Numbered from the stretch's first letter, positions 1 through 8,483 are shown. The stretch is DNA of 64,000 nucleotides from Rhodobacterales bacterium (GCA_008107755.1 VIRH01000072.1:186001-250000), one strand, 5' to 3'. Made by a program: numbers and translations. Notes: a model not told the origin generated them from the letters alone.

Positions 1-177
1 GAAATCCGCTGGCGACTTTCCCAGCGCGAGCAGGAAGATGGAAAACAGGACGCCGGAAACGATCAGCGCCAGGATCGGAATGACGACATATTCAGCCGAT
101 CTCCGGAACCTGTCCTGAAGCTCGGCCAGCAGTCCGGTCTGCATTGCCAGAGCGGGAGTTTCGGTGGTGTCCGTCAT
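1..177 (-). CDS. BMP-family ABC transporter permease (partial, N-terminus only)
   Basis: Only the first 59 codons lie in the window; the gene continues past position 1. The protein starts MTDTTETPALAMQTGLLAEL, and a hydrophobic helix (YVVIPILALIVSGVLFSIFL) begins about 30 residues in. This fits the N-terminus of a YufP/NupP-like inner-membrane permease that works with BMP-type binding proteins to import nucleosides or related N-heterocycles. The gene lies 116 bp downstream of a BMP-family binding-protein gene on the same strand, which is the main reason for the family call. The fragment alone would only support 'membrane protein'. Confidence 0.6.
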   Translation of the reverse strand, partial: MTDTTETPALAMQTGLLAELQDRFRRSAEYVVIPILALIVSGVLFSIFLLALGKSPADF

Positions 178-231
178 GCCGGTACCTGTCTATTACAAGG
201 GGTCAACGGATCGCGCACTGCGCGGGGAAGG

Positions 232-277
232 AGCCGCCCGGTGGCCTGGCTCCATGGAGAGCAGGCTTCGGGCGGCT
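232..277 (-). other. Intercistronic stem-loop between BMP binding-protein and permease genes
   Basis: Perfect 9-bp inverted repeat: AGCCGCCCG at 232-240 and CGGGCGGCT at 269-277. The 28-nt loop contains a smaller palindrome (CTCCATGGAG). It lies just after the binding-protein stop and before the permease start, with no U-run. It could stabilise the upstream message or attenuate read-through. Confidence 0.5.
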
Positions 278-293
278 GGAGTGTGATCCCGGA

Positions 294-1406
294 TCAGGTA
301 ATCGAACCGGAGACGCCTTCGATCAGGTAGTCGGTCTGGTCGAGAGCCGGCTCGTAGTTGTCGAAGCTTTCGCCCTCGGCGAGAAGCACCGAGCCGTCCT
401 GTTTCTTGATCGGCCCGACAAAGATCGGCGCGCCGCCCTTGACCTCTTCGCGAGCCGCATCGGCGACGGCAATTGCCTGCTCCGTCGCTCCGGCGCCATA
501 GGGCGTGTTCTGAACGAAGTCGACGTCGAAGCCGCCACCGGTGAAGTTCGGCAGGGGTTCTCCGGCAGCAAGGTCCGCGGCAAACATCTTGTAGATGGTT
601 TCCCACTTGTATTCCGCACCGGTGATGAAGCCGTTGGGCGCAAGCGGCGCCTGGGAGGCATTGTGGCCGCAGCACTTGATGCCGCGGGACTCGGCGGTCT
701 CGATCACCACCTTCGGTCCGTCAACATGACAGGTCAGCACGTCGCAGCCTGCGTCGACCAGAGCGTTGGCGGCTTCCGCCTCACGCACCGGCATCGACCA
801 TTCGCCGGTGAAGATCACCTGTACGGTCGCGTCCGGATTGACCTTGCGCGCGCCCAGCAAAAAGGAGTTGATGTTGCGCAGGACGGTGCCGATGGGTTTC
901 GCCGCGACGAAGCCGAGCTTGTTGGACGTGGTGGAAAGACCCGCGGCAATGCCGTCGATGTAGTGGGCCTGGTCGAGGTAGCCGAAGTAACTGCCCGCAT
1001 TCTTCGGATCGCCTTCGGTCCACAGCGGCGCGGCATGTCGAAACTCCACGTCCGGATATTTTGCGGCCAGATCCAGAACGAACGGCTTGTAGTAGCCGAA
1101 GGAGGTCGCGAAGATCATGTTGGCGCCGTCGAGATTGATCATCGACTCCATCGACTTCTCGACCGCGATGGTTTCGGGAACATTCTCTTCCTCGACGACG
1201 GTCACGCCGGGCACTTCTTTCAGGGCGGCGGCTGCAACCGCATGCGCCTGGTTCCAGCCGAAGTCGTCGCGCGGACCGACATAGACGATACCGACGGTCA
1301 GATCGGACGCATGAGCCAGTCGGGAGAGACCAGTACCCGAAAGCAGGGTGAGACCCGCAGCAGACGATTTCAGCAGGGTACGGCGAGAGAAATCAAGCTT
1401 AGACAT
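294..1406 (-). CDS. BMP-family ABC transporter substrate-binding protein
   Basis: A 370-residue periplasmic binding protein of the BmpA/Med (PnrA-like) family, which captures purine nucleosides or similar ligands for an ABC importer. Start chosen at 1406 (MSKLDFSRRTLLK) because GGAGG sits 5 nt upstream; an in-frame ATG 12 nt earlier lacks such a site. The N-terminus has a twin-arginine motif (SRRTLLK) and a hydrophobic stretch ending near AHA, so Tat export is likely. The mature part opens LTVGIVYVGPRDDFGWNQAH, typical of the family, and carries GCDVLTCHVDGP. It resembles the protein at 10042-11142 along its whole length. The permease gene follows. The 264 bp upstream (1407-1670) hold no gene and presumably a promoter. 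Confidence 0.88.
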   Translation of the reverse strand: MSKLDFSRRTLLKSSAAGLTLLSGTGLSRLAHASDLTVGIVYVGPRDDFGWNQAHAVAAAALKEVPGVTVVEEENVPETIAVEKSMESMINLDGANMIFATSFGYYKPFVLDLAAKYPDVEFRHAAPLWTEGDPKNAGSYFGYLDQAHYIDGIAAGLSTTSNKLGFVAAKPIGTVLRNINSFLLGARKVNPDATVQVIFTGEWSMPVREAEAANALVDAGCDVLTCHVDGPKVVIETAESRGIKCCGHNASQAPLAPNGFITGAEYKWETIYKMFAADLAAGEPLPNFTGGGFDVDFVQNTPYGAGATEQAIAVADAAREEVKGGAPIFVGPIKKQDGSVLLAEGESFDNYEPALDQTDYLIEGVSGSIT

Positions 1407-1670
1407 TCCGTCCTCCATTATTAAGACGAAGGCGCGCCGTCTCCGGCCGCTTCGACTGGCCTCCTCGCTCTTCGGAGCAAGGCTTGTGCCAAAAGGTTTG
1501 TGGCGAACTTCCTTGGGTGTTCCTCTTTCAGGCTGATGGATACGTGCAATCGCGTGCCGGTTTCCTCACTCTGCGGCGAGGTCGCGTTGGGAATCTGCTG
1601 TGCAGGCCACCCGGCTTTGCTTAGCTTTTAATCAGAACTCCATATGATCAACTGACAGTCATTTTCCCGA

Positions 1671-2639
1671 TCAGGCACGTTTCGCCTTCACCGGCTCGTA
1701 GCTTGCGTCCAGTTTGTATTTCAGATAGTCGGCCCCGCTGATCGGCGGGTATTTCGCTGGCCGCGCCGCATCCATGCAGCCCGGCAGACAGGCGACGTCC
1801 GCATCCGGGTTCGGATCCAGGAAGAAGGCGATCGAGTAGCGCTCGCGTCCACTGGAATTGACAACGCGGTGCGGGGTCGAAACGTAGATATCGTTGGTCC
1901 AGCGCATCAGGCAGTCGCCGATGTTGCAGACGAAGGCCCCTTCGATCTTCGGCGCCTTCAGCCAGACCCCGTCCCTGCGCCGCACCTCCAGCCCGCCAAC
2001 CTCGTCGGGCAGCAGGATGGTGATGTTGCCGTAATCCGTATGTGTCCCGGCACCGATCTGCCCCTCCTCTGCGCCGGCGGGCTGAGGCGGGTAGTGCAGA
2101 AGGCGCAGCGTCGCAAGCGGTGCGTCCAGCTTGTCCTCGAAGAAGTCCTGCCCGGCGCCCAGATCGACAGCGATCGCCTGATGCATCTGGCGCCCGAGCT
2201 TCCAGACCGCGTTGAAATAGGCGAGAACCGTATCCTTCCAGCCTGCAATATCCGGCCACTGGTTGATCGCCCGGAACGGCTCGCCGTTCAGGATACGGGG
2301 ATCGTCCGCCTGAAGGTCCAAACCGATATTGAACGCCTCCTTGAGGTCGGATGGCTTGGTCGGGTCGAGATTTTCCCCCTTCATCGGCACGTAGCCGCGA
2401 TTGGTTTTGAAGAAATCCCGCGTCAGCTCCATCTTGGCATCAAGCGGTTCGGCAAAGAGCTGGTGAGAGGCTGCGAAGTTCGCCTTGATCAGCGCGGCAT
2501 CGACACCGTGGTTCTTCACATAGAAAAAGCCTATATCGCGCGCCGCGCGCCCCAGGTCCCCGGCCACCCTGGCCACGCCGTCCGGCTCGCCGGAAATGAG
2601 GGGCGCAAGATCGATGACGGGAAGGTCCGGTTCGGACAT
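1671..2639 (-). CDS. Isopenicillin N synthase-like 2-oxoglutarate/Fe(II) oxygenase
   Basis: A 322-residue soluble enzyme of the isopenicillin-N-synthase-like dioxygenase family. The N-terminal DIOX_N part includes DIGFFYVKNHGV (about residues 35-46). The double-stranded beta-helix core carries the iron triad His200 and Asp202 (GTHTDYGN) and His257 (STPHRVVN), plus the co-substrate pair RYS at 267-269. Members oxidise or hydroxylate small molecules using O2 and usually 2-oxoglutarate. It is 21 bp downstream of allophanate hydrolase and upstream of a BMP-type transporter, so the substrate may be an imported N-heterocycle that is later broken down to a urea derivative. The substrate cannot be read from sequence. 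Confidence 0.85.
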   Translation of the reverse strand: MSEPDLPVIDLAPLISGEPDGVARVAGDLGRAARDIGFFYVKNHGVDAALIKANFAASHQLFAEPLDAKMELTRDFFKTNRGYVPMKGENLDPTKPSDLKEAFNIGLDLQADDPRILNGEPFRAINQWPDIAGWKDTVLAYFNAVWKLGRQMHQAIAVDLGAGQDFFEDKLDAPLATLRLLHYPPQPAGAEEGQIGAGTHTDYGNITILLPDEVGGLEVRRRDGVWLKAPKIEGAFVCNIGDCLMRWTNDIYVSTPHRVVNSSGRERYSIAFFLDPNPDADVACLPGCMDAARPAKYPPISGADYLKYKLDASYEPVKAKRA

Positions 2640-2660
2640 CTGCTGAGCTCCTGTAATCTT

Positions 2661-4484
2661 CTATTCCGCAGCCGCCGTCGTGGACCCGGCGGCGCGTGCC
2701 GCGACATAAGCGCGCCAGCTTCCAAGCTCGGTGATGGTTTCGCCGCCTTCGGCGCCCACCGCCTCGCAGATGAAACCGGTCACCGTTCGCCCGTCGGAAA
2801 GTTCCACGGTTCCCAGACCAAGCGGTGCCGGTATCCCTGCAAGAAACCCGCCAACTTCCGACAACGGCATGGCCCAGAGCTCCAGCTCGATCGGAGCTCC
2901 CGAACCGGCGGCACCCCTGACCAGGCCCGGGCGCTTGGGCGGTCCTCCCGCCAACGCGTAGAAGGAATAGGCATCGCTTGTGCGCGCCGTCTCCAGAAAG
3001 CGCGCGCCCCGTGAAACCAGCTCGGTATTAAGCGCCATGCCGGACATATGCGCGCCGCACACGGCGAGGGAGATCTCACCAGCCCCCGCGGCCGACCGCA
3101 GCTGTTTAAGTTCAGGCAACGACCAGCCCGTGCCGCCAAGCGTGTGCGGAGCGAGATGCTCCAGCCGGCGGCCCAGCGCCCCCAGGAACCCGTCGCGGCC
3201 GGCCTTTGCCAGAAGCGTGACGCTTCCCGGACGATTGTCCGACCGCGGCGCCACCGGAACCGAAAGGCCGCTCATGTCGAGCAGGTTGACGAAATTGGTG
3301 TAGGTGCCGTTTCGCGAGTTCGGACCGATGGGATCCGCTTCCAGATCGGCGACGCTATAGAAGGTCGGCATGGTCGGCACACAGAAAAGATCGAGACCAT
3401 CGATCACTGGCTCGGTCCGGCGCGCCAGTTCCTTGAGCCGGTAGATGCCGCGGAACGCATCCGTCGCCGAAAGGTCCAGCGCTGCCCCGACGACCTGGCG
3501 GGTGACGGGGTGAACGGCTTCCGGGTCATCCCGCATGAGGTCCTCGATGACCGTATGACGCTCGGCGACCCAGGCGCCCTCGTACAGCATCTCGGCAACG
3601 TCGTAGAACGGCGTGAAATCCACCTCGACGATCTCGTGGCCCTCGGCCTTCAGAAGTTCGAGAGTGTCCTCGAAGGATTTCTTCTGAAAATCGTCCCCGT
3701 CGAACTGGATGGTGGCGGCATCAGGAACACCGATCCGCAAACGCTCCGGAAGGCCGGGGAGGTTCTGAACAGGGAACTTCCTCGACCAGGCATCGGCCTC
3801 GTCATAACCGGCGGCCGCCTGATACGCCGCATAGGCATCATCGACCGTGAGCGCAAAGATCGAGACCGTATCGAGCGTGCGACAGGCAGGAACGACGCCT
3901 GTCGCGGAAAGCGTGCCGAGCGTCGGTTTCAGGCCAACGATGTTGTTGAGCGCGCCCGGCACCCGGCCGGAACCGGCCGTATCCGTCCCGAGCGAGAAAC
4001 TGACGATCCCGTGGCCAACTGCGACCGCCGCCCCGGACGACGAGCCGCCCGGTACGATGGCCGGGTCGACAGCATTCTTCGGCGGTTGGAAAGGCGAGCG
4101 GACGCCGACGAGACCGGTGGCGAACTGGTCCAGATTGGTCTTGCCGATCGGCAGGGCCCCGGCCGCCTTCAGCCGTGCAATGACGAACGCATCCGTTTTG
4201 GCGGTATAGGCATAGGCCGGGCAGGCGGCCGTCGTCGGCTTGCCGGCGACATCGATATTGTCCTTCACCGCAAAGGGCAGCCCCCAGAGCGGCTTGTCCG
4301 GATCGTAGTCGCCAAGCGCCCGAGCCGCCGCCAGCACCTCTTCCTTTTCGAACAGGCAGATGAAGATGCCGGGATCCCCGATGGCCTCGATCCGCCGATA
4401 GACTTCCTCGACCACCGCTTCCGGGCTGAGGCCCTCCCGATAGGCGGCTTCAAGGGATGAAAAGGTGAAGGGCAGATCGAACAT
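2661..4484 (-). CDS. atzF: Allophanate hydrolase
   Basis: A 607-residue cytosolic enzyme that hydrolyses allophanate to ammonia and CO2. The N-terminal two-thirds is an amidase-signature domain: the catalytic Lys is in AVKDNIDVAGKPTT, the cis-Ser region in PGGSSSGAAVAVG, and the nucleophile region in GTDTAGSGRVPG. The C-terminal part, from about residue 470, matches the small second domain of AtzF-type enzymes (CGAHMSGMALN near its start). The length is normal for the family. Start at 4484 with AGAGGA upstream. The gene leads the operon and is divergent from a LysR gene. No urea carboxylase is present here, so allophanate must come from a carboxylase elsewhere or from a biuret- or triazine-like route. 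Confidence 0.93.
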   Translation of the reverse strand: MFDLPFTFSSLEAAYREGLSPEAVVEEVYRRIEAIGDPGIFICLFEKEEVLAAARALGDYDPDKPLWGLPFAVKDNIDVAGKPTTAACPAYAYTAKTDAFVIARLKAAGALPIGKTNLDQFATGLVGVRSPFQPPKNAVDPAIVPGGSSSGAAVAVGHGIVSFSLGTDTAGSGRVPGALNNIVGLKPTLGTLSATGVVPACRTLDTVSIFALTVDDAYAAYQAAAGYDEADAWSRKFPVQNLPGLPERLRIGVPDAATIQFDGDDFQKKSFEDTLELLKAEGHEIVEVDFTPFYDVAEMLYEGAWVAERHTVIEDLMRDDPEAVHPVTRQVVGAALDLSATDAFRGIYRLKELARRTEPVIDGLDLFCVPTMPTFYSVADLEADPIGPNSRNGTYTNFVNLLDMSGLSVPVAPRSDNRPGSVTLLAKAGRDGFLGALGRRLEHLAPHTLGGTGWSLPELKQLRSAAGAGEISLAVCGAHMSGMALNTELVSRGARFLETARTSDAYSFYALAGGPPKRPGLVRGAAGSGAPIELELWAMPLSEVGGFLAGIPAPLGLGTVELSDGRTVTGFICEAVGAEGGETITELGSWRAYVAARAAGSTTAAAE

Positions 4485-4649
4485 CTTGGTCCTCTGACTG
4501 CGGTCAATCCGTGTGTTTTCCGGGCAAGACCAGAACCCTGAAAGCCCCGGCCGGGCGCTGGCGCCCTGTCGAGAAATACCTTGCGCTCAAAGCGTGAGTA
4601 CTTCTATTGCTATCTTTGCAGCTTTTCGCTTCATTTTTTGCAGCGCTCG

Positions 4650-4665
4650 TTTCAAGGCATTGAAA
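4650..4665. promoter_or_regulatory. Palindrome TTTCAA-N4-TTGAAA at the LysR gene start
   Basis: A perfect 6-bp inverted repeat directly abuts the chosen LysR start codon in the 181-bp divergent gap with atzF. LysR proteins often bind interrupted palindromes in such gaps, so this may be an autoregulatory site. The AAGG ribosome-binding site lies inside it, so binding could also affect translation initiation. No binding evidence. Confidence 0.35.
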
Positions 4666-5562
4666 ATGCGTCACCTTCGGACACTCCGCCTCATCGAGGC
4701 TGTTTCAAAAGCAGGCTCAATTCGCAAGGCGGCGGAGGATATGAACATCACCTCCTCTGCGCTGAACCGGCGTATCCAGAATTTTGAGGAGGAGTTCGGC
4801 GCTCCTGTCTTCGAACGGCTGCCGCGAGGGGTACGGCTCAATCCGGCCGGCGAATTGCTGATCCAGCACATTCGCAGCCAGATGGCGGAGCTGGACCGGG
4901 TGCGCAGCCAGGTCGCGGACCTCTCGGGTCTTCGCCGGGGTCACGTCACCATCGCCTGCTCGCAGGCGCTGCAGCCCTATTTCATGCCTGCGCAGATCGC
5001 AGCCTATCGTGCCGAGCATCCGGGCGTTTCCTTCACCGTTCACGTGCGCGATCGCGAGGCGGCGGAAGAGGATCTCAGAGCGTTCGACAGCGATCTGGCG
5101 CTTGTCTTCGAGCCCGTTCATCTCGGCGACTTCGATGTGCTGCTGACCGTGGAACAGCCGACCTATGCGGTCATGGCGCGGGATCATCCGCTTGCCGAAA
5201 AGGATAAACTCCGCCTCAGGGATTGCCTCGCCTATCCGCATGTCGTCCCGCCCAAGCGCATCGGCATCCGCTACCTGCTGGACCTTGCCGTCGCCAGAAT
5301 GTCCCAGAAACTGGAACCGATCGCGGAGGCGGATTCCTTCGAATTCATGCGCCACTATGTCCAGAACGAGAGGGCCGTCGGCTTCCAGTTTCCCATCGGC
5401 CTCAATATCGGAAAGGATGACCGGCTCGTCTTCCGCCCGCTGCCCAAGACAGACGTCGCCCATGGCAACCTGACGCTGATGCAGATGAAGGGCCGAACGC
5501 TTTCCGTAGCATCAGCTCGCTTCGCCAATCAGCTGGCCATGGCCCTGTCTGGATCCTGGTAA
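4666..5562 (+). CDS. LysR-family transcriptional regulator
   Basis: A 298-residue regulator with an N-terminal winged helix-turn-helix (MRHLRTLRLIEAVSKAGSIR, then AAEDMNITSSALNRRI) and a C-terminal effector-binding domain of the periplasmic-binding-protein fold. Start chosen at ATG 4666, preceded by AAGG 8 nt away, because it gives normal LysR length; 51 upstream in-frame codons look unlike protein. It is divergent from the atzF operon with a 181-bp gap and is its likely activator. Its 3' end is 8 bp from the convergent amidohydrolase gene. The inducer is unknown. Confidence 0.9.
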   Translation: MRHLRTLRLIEAVSKAGSIRKAAEDMNITSSALNRRIQNFEEEFGAPVFERLPRGVRLNPAGELLIQHIRSQMAELDRVRSQVADLSGLRRGHVTIACSQALQPYFMPAQIAAYRAEHPGVSFTVHVRDREAAEEDLRAFDSDLALVFEPVHLGDFDVLLTVEQPTYAVMARDHPLAEKDKLRLRDCLAYPHVVPPKRIGIRYLLDLAVARMSQKLEPIAEADSFEFMRHYVQNERAVGFQFPIGLNIGKDDRLVFRPLPKTDVAHGNLTLMQMKGRTLSVASARFANQLAMALSGSW

Positions 5563-5570
5563 CGCAATAC

Positions 5571-7133
5571 TCAGGTCTGCCCTGCAATCGTGTTGAACCG
5601 GTAGCGGTGCTTCGGACCATCGGGATAGGCCCTGTCGAACCAGTCCGACATGTGCTCGAGAAGCGTTTCCGTCCGGCTCCGCGCTTCCCGCTCGGCATCG
5701 CTCAGTTCGCTGTTCACGATCTCGGCAATCTCCGCCAGAACGGCCTCCCTGTCGATCGAGGTCACCTTGCCGCCGGAAACCACTTTCCTGCCGCCGACGA
5801 AGACCGTCTCAGCCGGGAACTGCCGGGCGCGCTGCAACAGCGCATCGACAAGGGGTATGCGGTCGTCGATGAAAGGCCGTGCGATCTCGTCCCAGTCCAC
5901 CAGTACGATATCCGCCGCCCTTCCCGGCTCCAGGCGACCGATCCGTCCCTCGAAACCCGTGCTGGCCGCACCGTGTTCCGTCGCCATCTTGAAGACATGA
6001 CCGGCTGTCGGACGGAGGGATTTGAGGCCGGGCTCGCGGTGCAGGGCCCAGACAAGGCGCATTTCCTGCAGCATGTCGCGGTCGTCATTGATGCCCGCCT
6101 GATCGATACCGAGGCAGACCGGAATCCCCTTCCTCAGCATGGCATTGACCGGAGCGACGCCACTCGCAAGCCGAAGCCCTGAGCTGGCGTTGTGGCAGAT
6201 GCCGCAACCGCAGGCCCCGATCAGCTCCAGATCCTCGTCATCCACCCAGATGCCGTGGCCGAGTGTCAGGTGGTCGCCGAGGCAGCCGAGATCGTGAAGA
6301 TGCCGGACCGCCGATTTGCCGTAGGTCCGCTGCGCGAATTCCGCCTGAAGATGTGTTTCGACCAGGTGCATGTGCACCTTTGATCCCGTCCGCCTTGCCG
6401 TGTCGAAGATGGCCGTCAGGCAATCGTCGCTGCACCAATGCAGGTTCGCGGGCGCCAGCTGCCAGGAGACACCGTTCGGATCCTTCGTCCGCCACGCCGC
6501 CTTCTGCGCTTCGAACCATGACATGTAGTCACCGATCGGCGCTTTGCTGCTCGCCAGCTTCGGGCGCCAGTATGCAGCCTCTTCTTCCGGCAGTTTCCCC
6601 AGGAACGGCTCGTCGTCCTCATGAACCAGCTGGTTGCGGTCGCGGATCATGAAGGAGAACGACGCCCGCATGCCGATGTCGCGATACGCGGTCAGAACGC
6701 TGTCAGAAAGCTCGGTCCAGTTCTCCGGATCGCCGACAAGAGCGGGATGGATATGCTGCACCGTCGTCGTGCCGCTCTCCAGCATTTCGATTGCCGAATA
6801 GAGCGTGTCCAGCCGGTGACCGACATAGCGCATGCCCCGGAACTGCGGCAGCCAGAGTTCGAGCGGCCCATAGGGCACACCGAGCTGAAACGGTGTCAGC
6901 CCGGAATGATGGTGCCCGTTGACAAGGCCGGGAAAGGCAATGGCATTCGCGCCGCCTTCGACCGGCAGATCGGGATGCGTCTTGCGAAGCTCTTCGAACG
7001 ATCGTGTTGCGGCCACCAGCCCGTCGCGGACATGGATACCGCCACCGTCGAGCACCTCGCCCGCAAGGGTCTCATCGACACCGCACAGCAGCTGGCGCGT
7101 TCGGACCAGAAATTCTGCCGGCGCCCCGTTCAT
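5571..7133 (-). CDS. Amidohydrolase, ATZ/TRZ-like (chlorohydrolase/deaminase group)
   Basis: A 520-residue metal-dependent hydrolase of the amidohydrolase superfamily. The metal motif HxH is in VNGHHHSGLT (His74-His76). Further signals are MHLVETH, GHGIWVDDED, and the barrel-closing GIDQAGINDD with the conserved Asp. This group includes triazine hydrolases, guanine and 8-oxoguanine deaminases and SsnA-like proteins. Start at 7133: the ATG overlaps the DUF1989 stop as ATGA, so the two are translationally coupled. Earlier in-frame codons lie inside that gene. It probably deaminates or dechlorinates a ring N-compound. The exact substrate is unknown. Confidence 0.87.
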   Translation of the reverse strand: MNGAPAEFLVRTRQLLCGVDETLAGEVLDGGGIHVRDGLVAATRSFEELRKTHPDLPVEGGANAIAFPGLVNGHHHSGLTPFQLGVPYGPLELWLPQFRGMRYVGHRLDTLYSAIEMLESGTTTVQHIHPALVGDPENWTELSDSVLTAYRDIGMRASFSFMIRDRNQLVHEDDEPFLGKLPEEEAAYWRPKLASSKAPIGDYMSWFEAQKAAWRTKDPNGVSWQLAPANLHWCSDDCLTAIFDTARRTGSKVHMHLVETHLQAEFAQRTYGKSAVRHLHDLGCLGDHLTLGHGIWVDDEDLELIGACGCGICHNASSGLRLASGVAPVNAMLRKGIPVCLGIDQAGINDDRDMLQEMRLVWALHREPGLKSLRPTAGHVFKMATEHGAASTGFEGRIGRLEPGRAADIVLVDWDEIARPFIDDRIPLVDALLQRARQFPAETVFVGGRKVVSGGKVTSIDREAVLAEIAEIVNSELSDAEREARSRTETLLEHMSDWFDRAYPDGPKHRYRFNTIAGQT

Positions 7134-8080
7134 GTCGCTTTTCCAGAGGCCGTCGATGGCGCACCGCTGTGGGCGTTCAGGAACCGCTCTTCCCACCAAG
7201 TGAAGAAAATGTCGCGGAACGCGGCCCCGTCGTCGTCGCCGTAAAGATCCCGCCGCGCGTGGTCCTCGAAGAGTGCCCGCTCCGCGGCATCCAGTTCGAT
7301 GACGATCTCTTCCTCGACAATGGGTGTATTCGCAAACTCCGGCACATAGCCCGGGTCGGCTGTCAGCTCACGGGTCGCCTTGATTGTCGCGTTGCGGAAC
7401 TGCGACGGAACCCGCTGGCTCTTCATGCGCGGAACGTCAGGAACGGCGGCAAGATCTTCCTCGGTTGCCTCGAAGATGCTGATCTTCACCGGCTTCAGGG
7501 CGAAGTTGCTGGTGCGCATGACATCGGCACCGCAGACATTGGGGATCGCGAGCACGTCCATCATCGCCAGCAGGTCGACATGATCGCCCGCTTTGGTGTT
7601 CTGGCGCGTGATTGTTGCACGACCGTCCATCGCCACTTCCGTGCACATGAAGAAGTTGAAACTGTCGTGCACATCATCCGGCGTCAGCCCGTATTCTCGC
7701 TGCGCCTCGGCCTGGATGTCGTGGCAATTGGTGTGCACGTCGAAGCCGTAGGCGCTCTCGTAGAGAAAGGCGCTGCAGCGGGGAAAGAGCACGTCGTTGC
7801 GTTTGACTGTATCCTTGAGGATATAGAGCATGGCGTTTTCGCGCGGCGGGGCGGACCAGAGGAAGTCCCCCTCGGTCGGATTGAAACCATGCACCGTGCG
7901 TGTCCTGCCGCAATGCATGAACTCCTTGTAGTCATGCAGGTTGAAGCAGTTGAAGTCGACGCACTGATTGCCGGACGCCTGCTCGATCCGCAGGATCTGT
8001 CCTTTTCGAACTTCAAGAGCCTTGCCGGTTCCCGGTTGAAGGATGCGTTCTTCGACCAGCTTGCGATCCATCTCAGCCAC
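7130..8080 (-). CDS. DUF1989 (urea carboxylase-associated family) protein
   Basis: A 316-residue protein of the DUF1989 family. Recognisable blocks are ASGNQCVDFNCFNLHDYKEF, SAPPRENAMLYIL and the Cys/His-rich DVHTNCHDIQAEAQ. The family accompanies urea carboxylase genes, and some members (CgdA/CgdB) are reported as carboxyguanidine deiminases. Here it is a single, longer protein with a roughly 70-residue acidic C-terminal extension, and its partner is an amidohydrolase rather than a carboxylase. It overlaps the upstream RHH gene by 8 bp and the downstream amidohydrolase by 4 bp. An internal ATG three codons in is an alternative start. A deiminase-type role on a guanidino or amidino compound is inference. 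Confidence 0.8.
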   Translation of the reverse strand: MAEMDRKLVEERILQPGTGKALEVRKGQILRIEQASGNQCVDFNCFNLHDYKEFMHCGRTRTVHGFNPTEGDFLWSAPPRENAMLYILKDTVKRNDVLFPRCSAFLYESAYGFDVHTNCHDIQAEAQREYGLTPDDVHDSFNFFMCTEVAMDGRATITRQNTKAGDHVDLLAMMDVLAIPNVCGADVMRTSNFALKPVKISIFEATEEDLAAVPDVPRMKSQRVPSQFRNATIKATRELTADPGYVPEFANTPIVEEEIVIELDAAERALFEDHARRDLYGDDDGAAFRDIFFTWWEERFLNAHSGAPSTASGKAT

Positions 8081-8243
8081 GGGCGGCTCCTTCCCGCTTG
8101 GCAGCGTATTCCTTCAAGGCCAGATGCAGGAGTTCTTCCCGGCTTTCCGCCAGACCGCCTTTCAGCGTCCGGTCGATCAGCTCAAGCTGCTGCTGGTTCA
8201 GGCGGATCGAAATCCTCGACTTGGCGGCATCCATGGAACTCAT
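8073..8243 (-). CDS. Small ribbon-helix-helix (CopG-like) protein
   Basis: A 56-residue protein with a ribbon-helix-helix pattern: beta strand SRISIRL (residues 9-15), helix 1 QQQLELIDRTLKGG, and helix 2 SREELLHLALKEYA. Such proteins dimerise and bind DNA. Start chosen at 8243 (MSSMDAAK) with a GGGGATGG-type site upstream; the frame stays open further but looks non-coding. It overlaps the DUF1989 gene by 8 bp, so it is the first gene of that operon and may autoregulate it. No toxin partner is visible, so an antitoxin role is less likely. Confidence 0.65.
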   Translation of the reverse strand: MSSMDAAKSRISIRLNQQQLELIDRTLKGGLAESREELLHLALKEYAAKREGAARG

Positions 8244-8256
8244 AACCATCCCCGAT

Positions 8257-8453
8257 CGTGTATACGTGAAAGACACAGCATAAGCACACAAGAGACCACA
8301 TCCGGATTGCTGCCAGGACATGAACCTGAGCGTATGGCGTGCATTCACTCAAGGTAATCCGAGATTTTCCGACGATAAAAGCAAAAAGATTAGGCATTCA
8401 TCGCCCGAAATTAGATCATTTCGTATACTTGCCTTGTCTATTTTTGCATACTT
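8257..8453. promoter_or_regulatory. Divergent control region with three (T/C)G(T/C)ATAC sites
   Basis: The 240-bp gap between the RHH gene and the GntR gene holds related sites: CGTGTATACGTG at 8257-8268, TCGTATACTT at 8421-8430 and TTGCATACTT at 8444-8453. They resemble the TTGCATACAA palindromes near the second FCD-GntR gene (17554-17589). They are likely operators for the adjacent GntR protein; binding is inferred. Confidence 0.4.
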
Positions 8454-8483
8454 AAGATGAGGCTACCTTGAACGAGAGCCGAG

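Noticed and set aside
1407-1670. Guanidine or purine riboswitch before the BMP operon part
   Set aside because: I looked for conserved core motifs of these classes and found none; only ordinary intergenic sequence is seen.
3048-4460. Long open frame on the plus strand opposite allophanate hydrolase
   Set aside because: Arg/His-rich translation with no family features; a mirror of GC-biased codon use in the real gene on the other strand.
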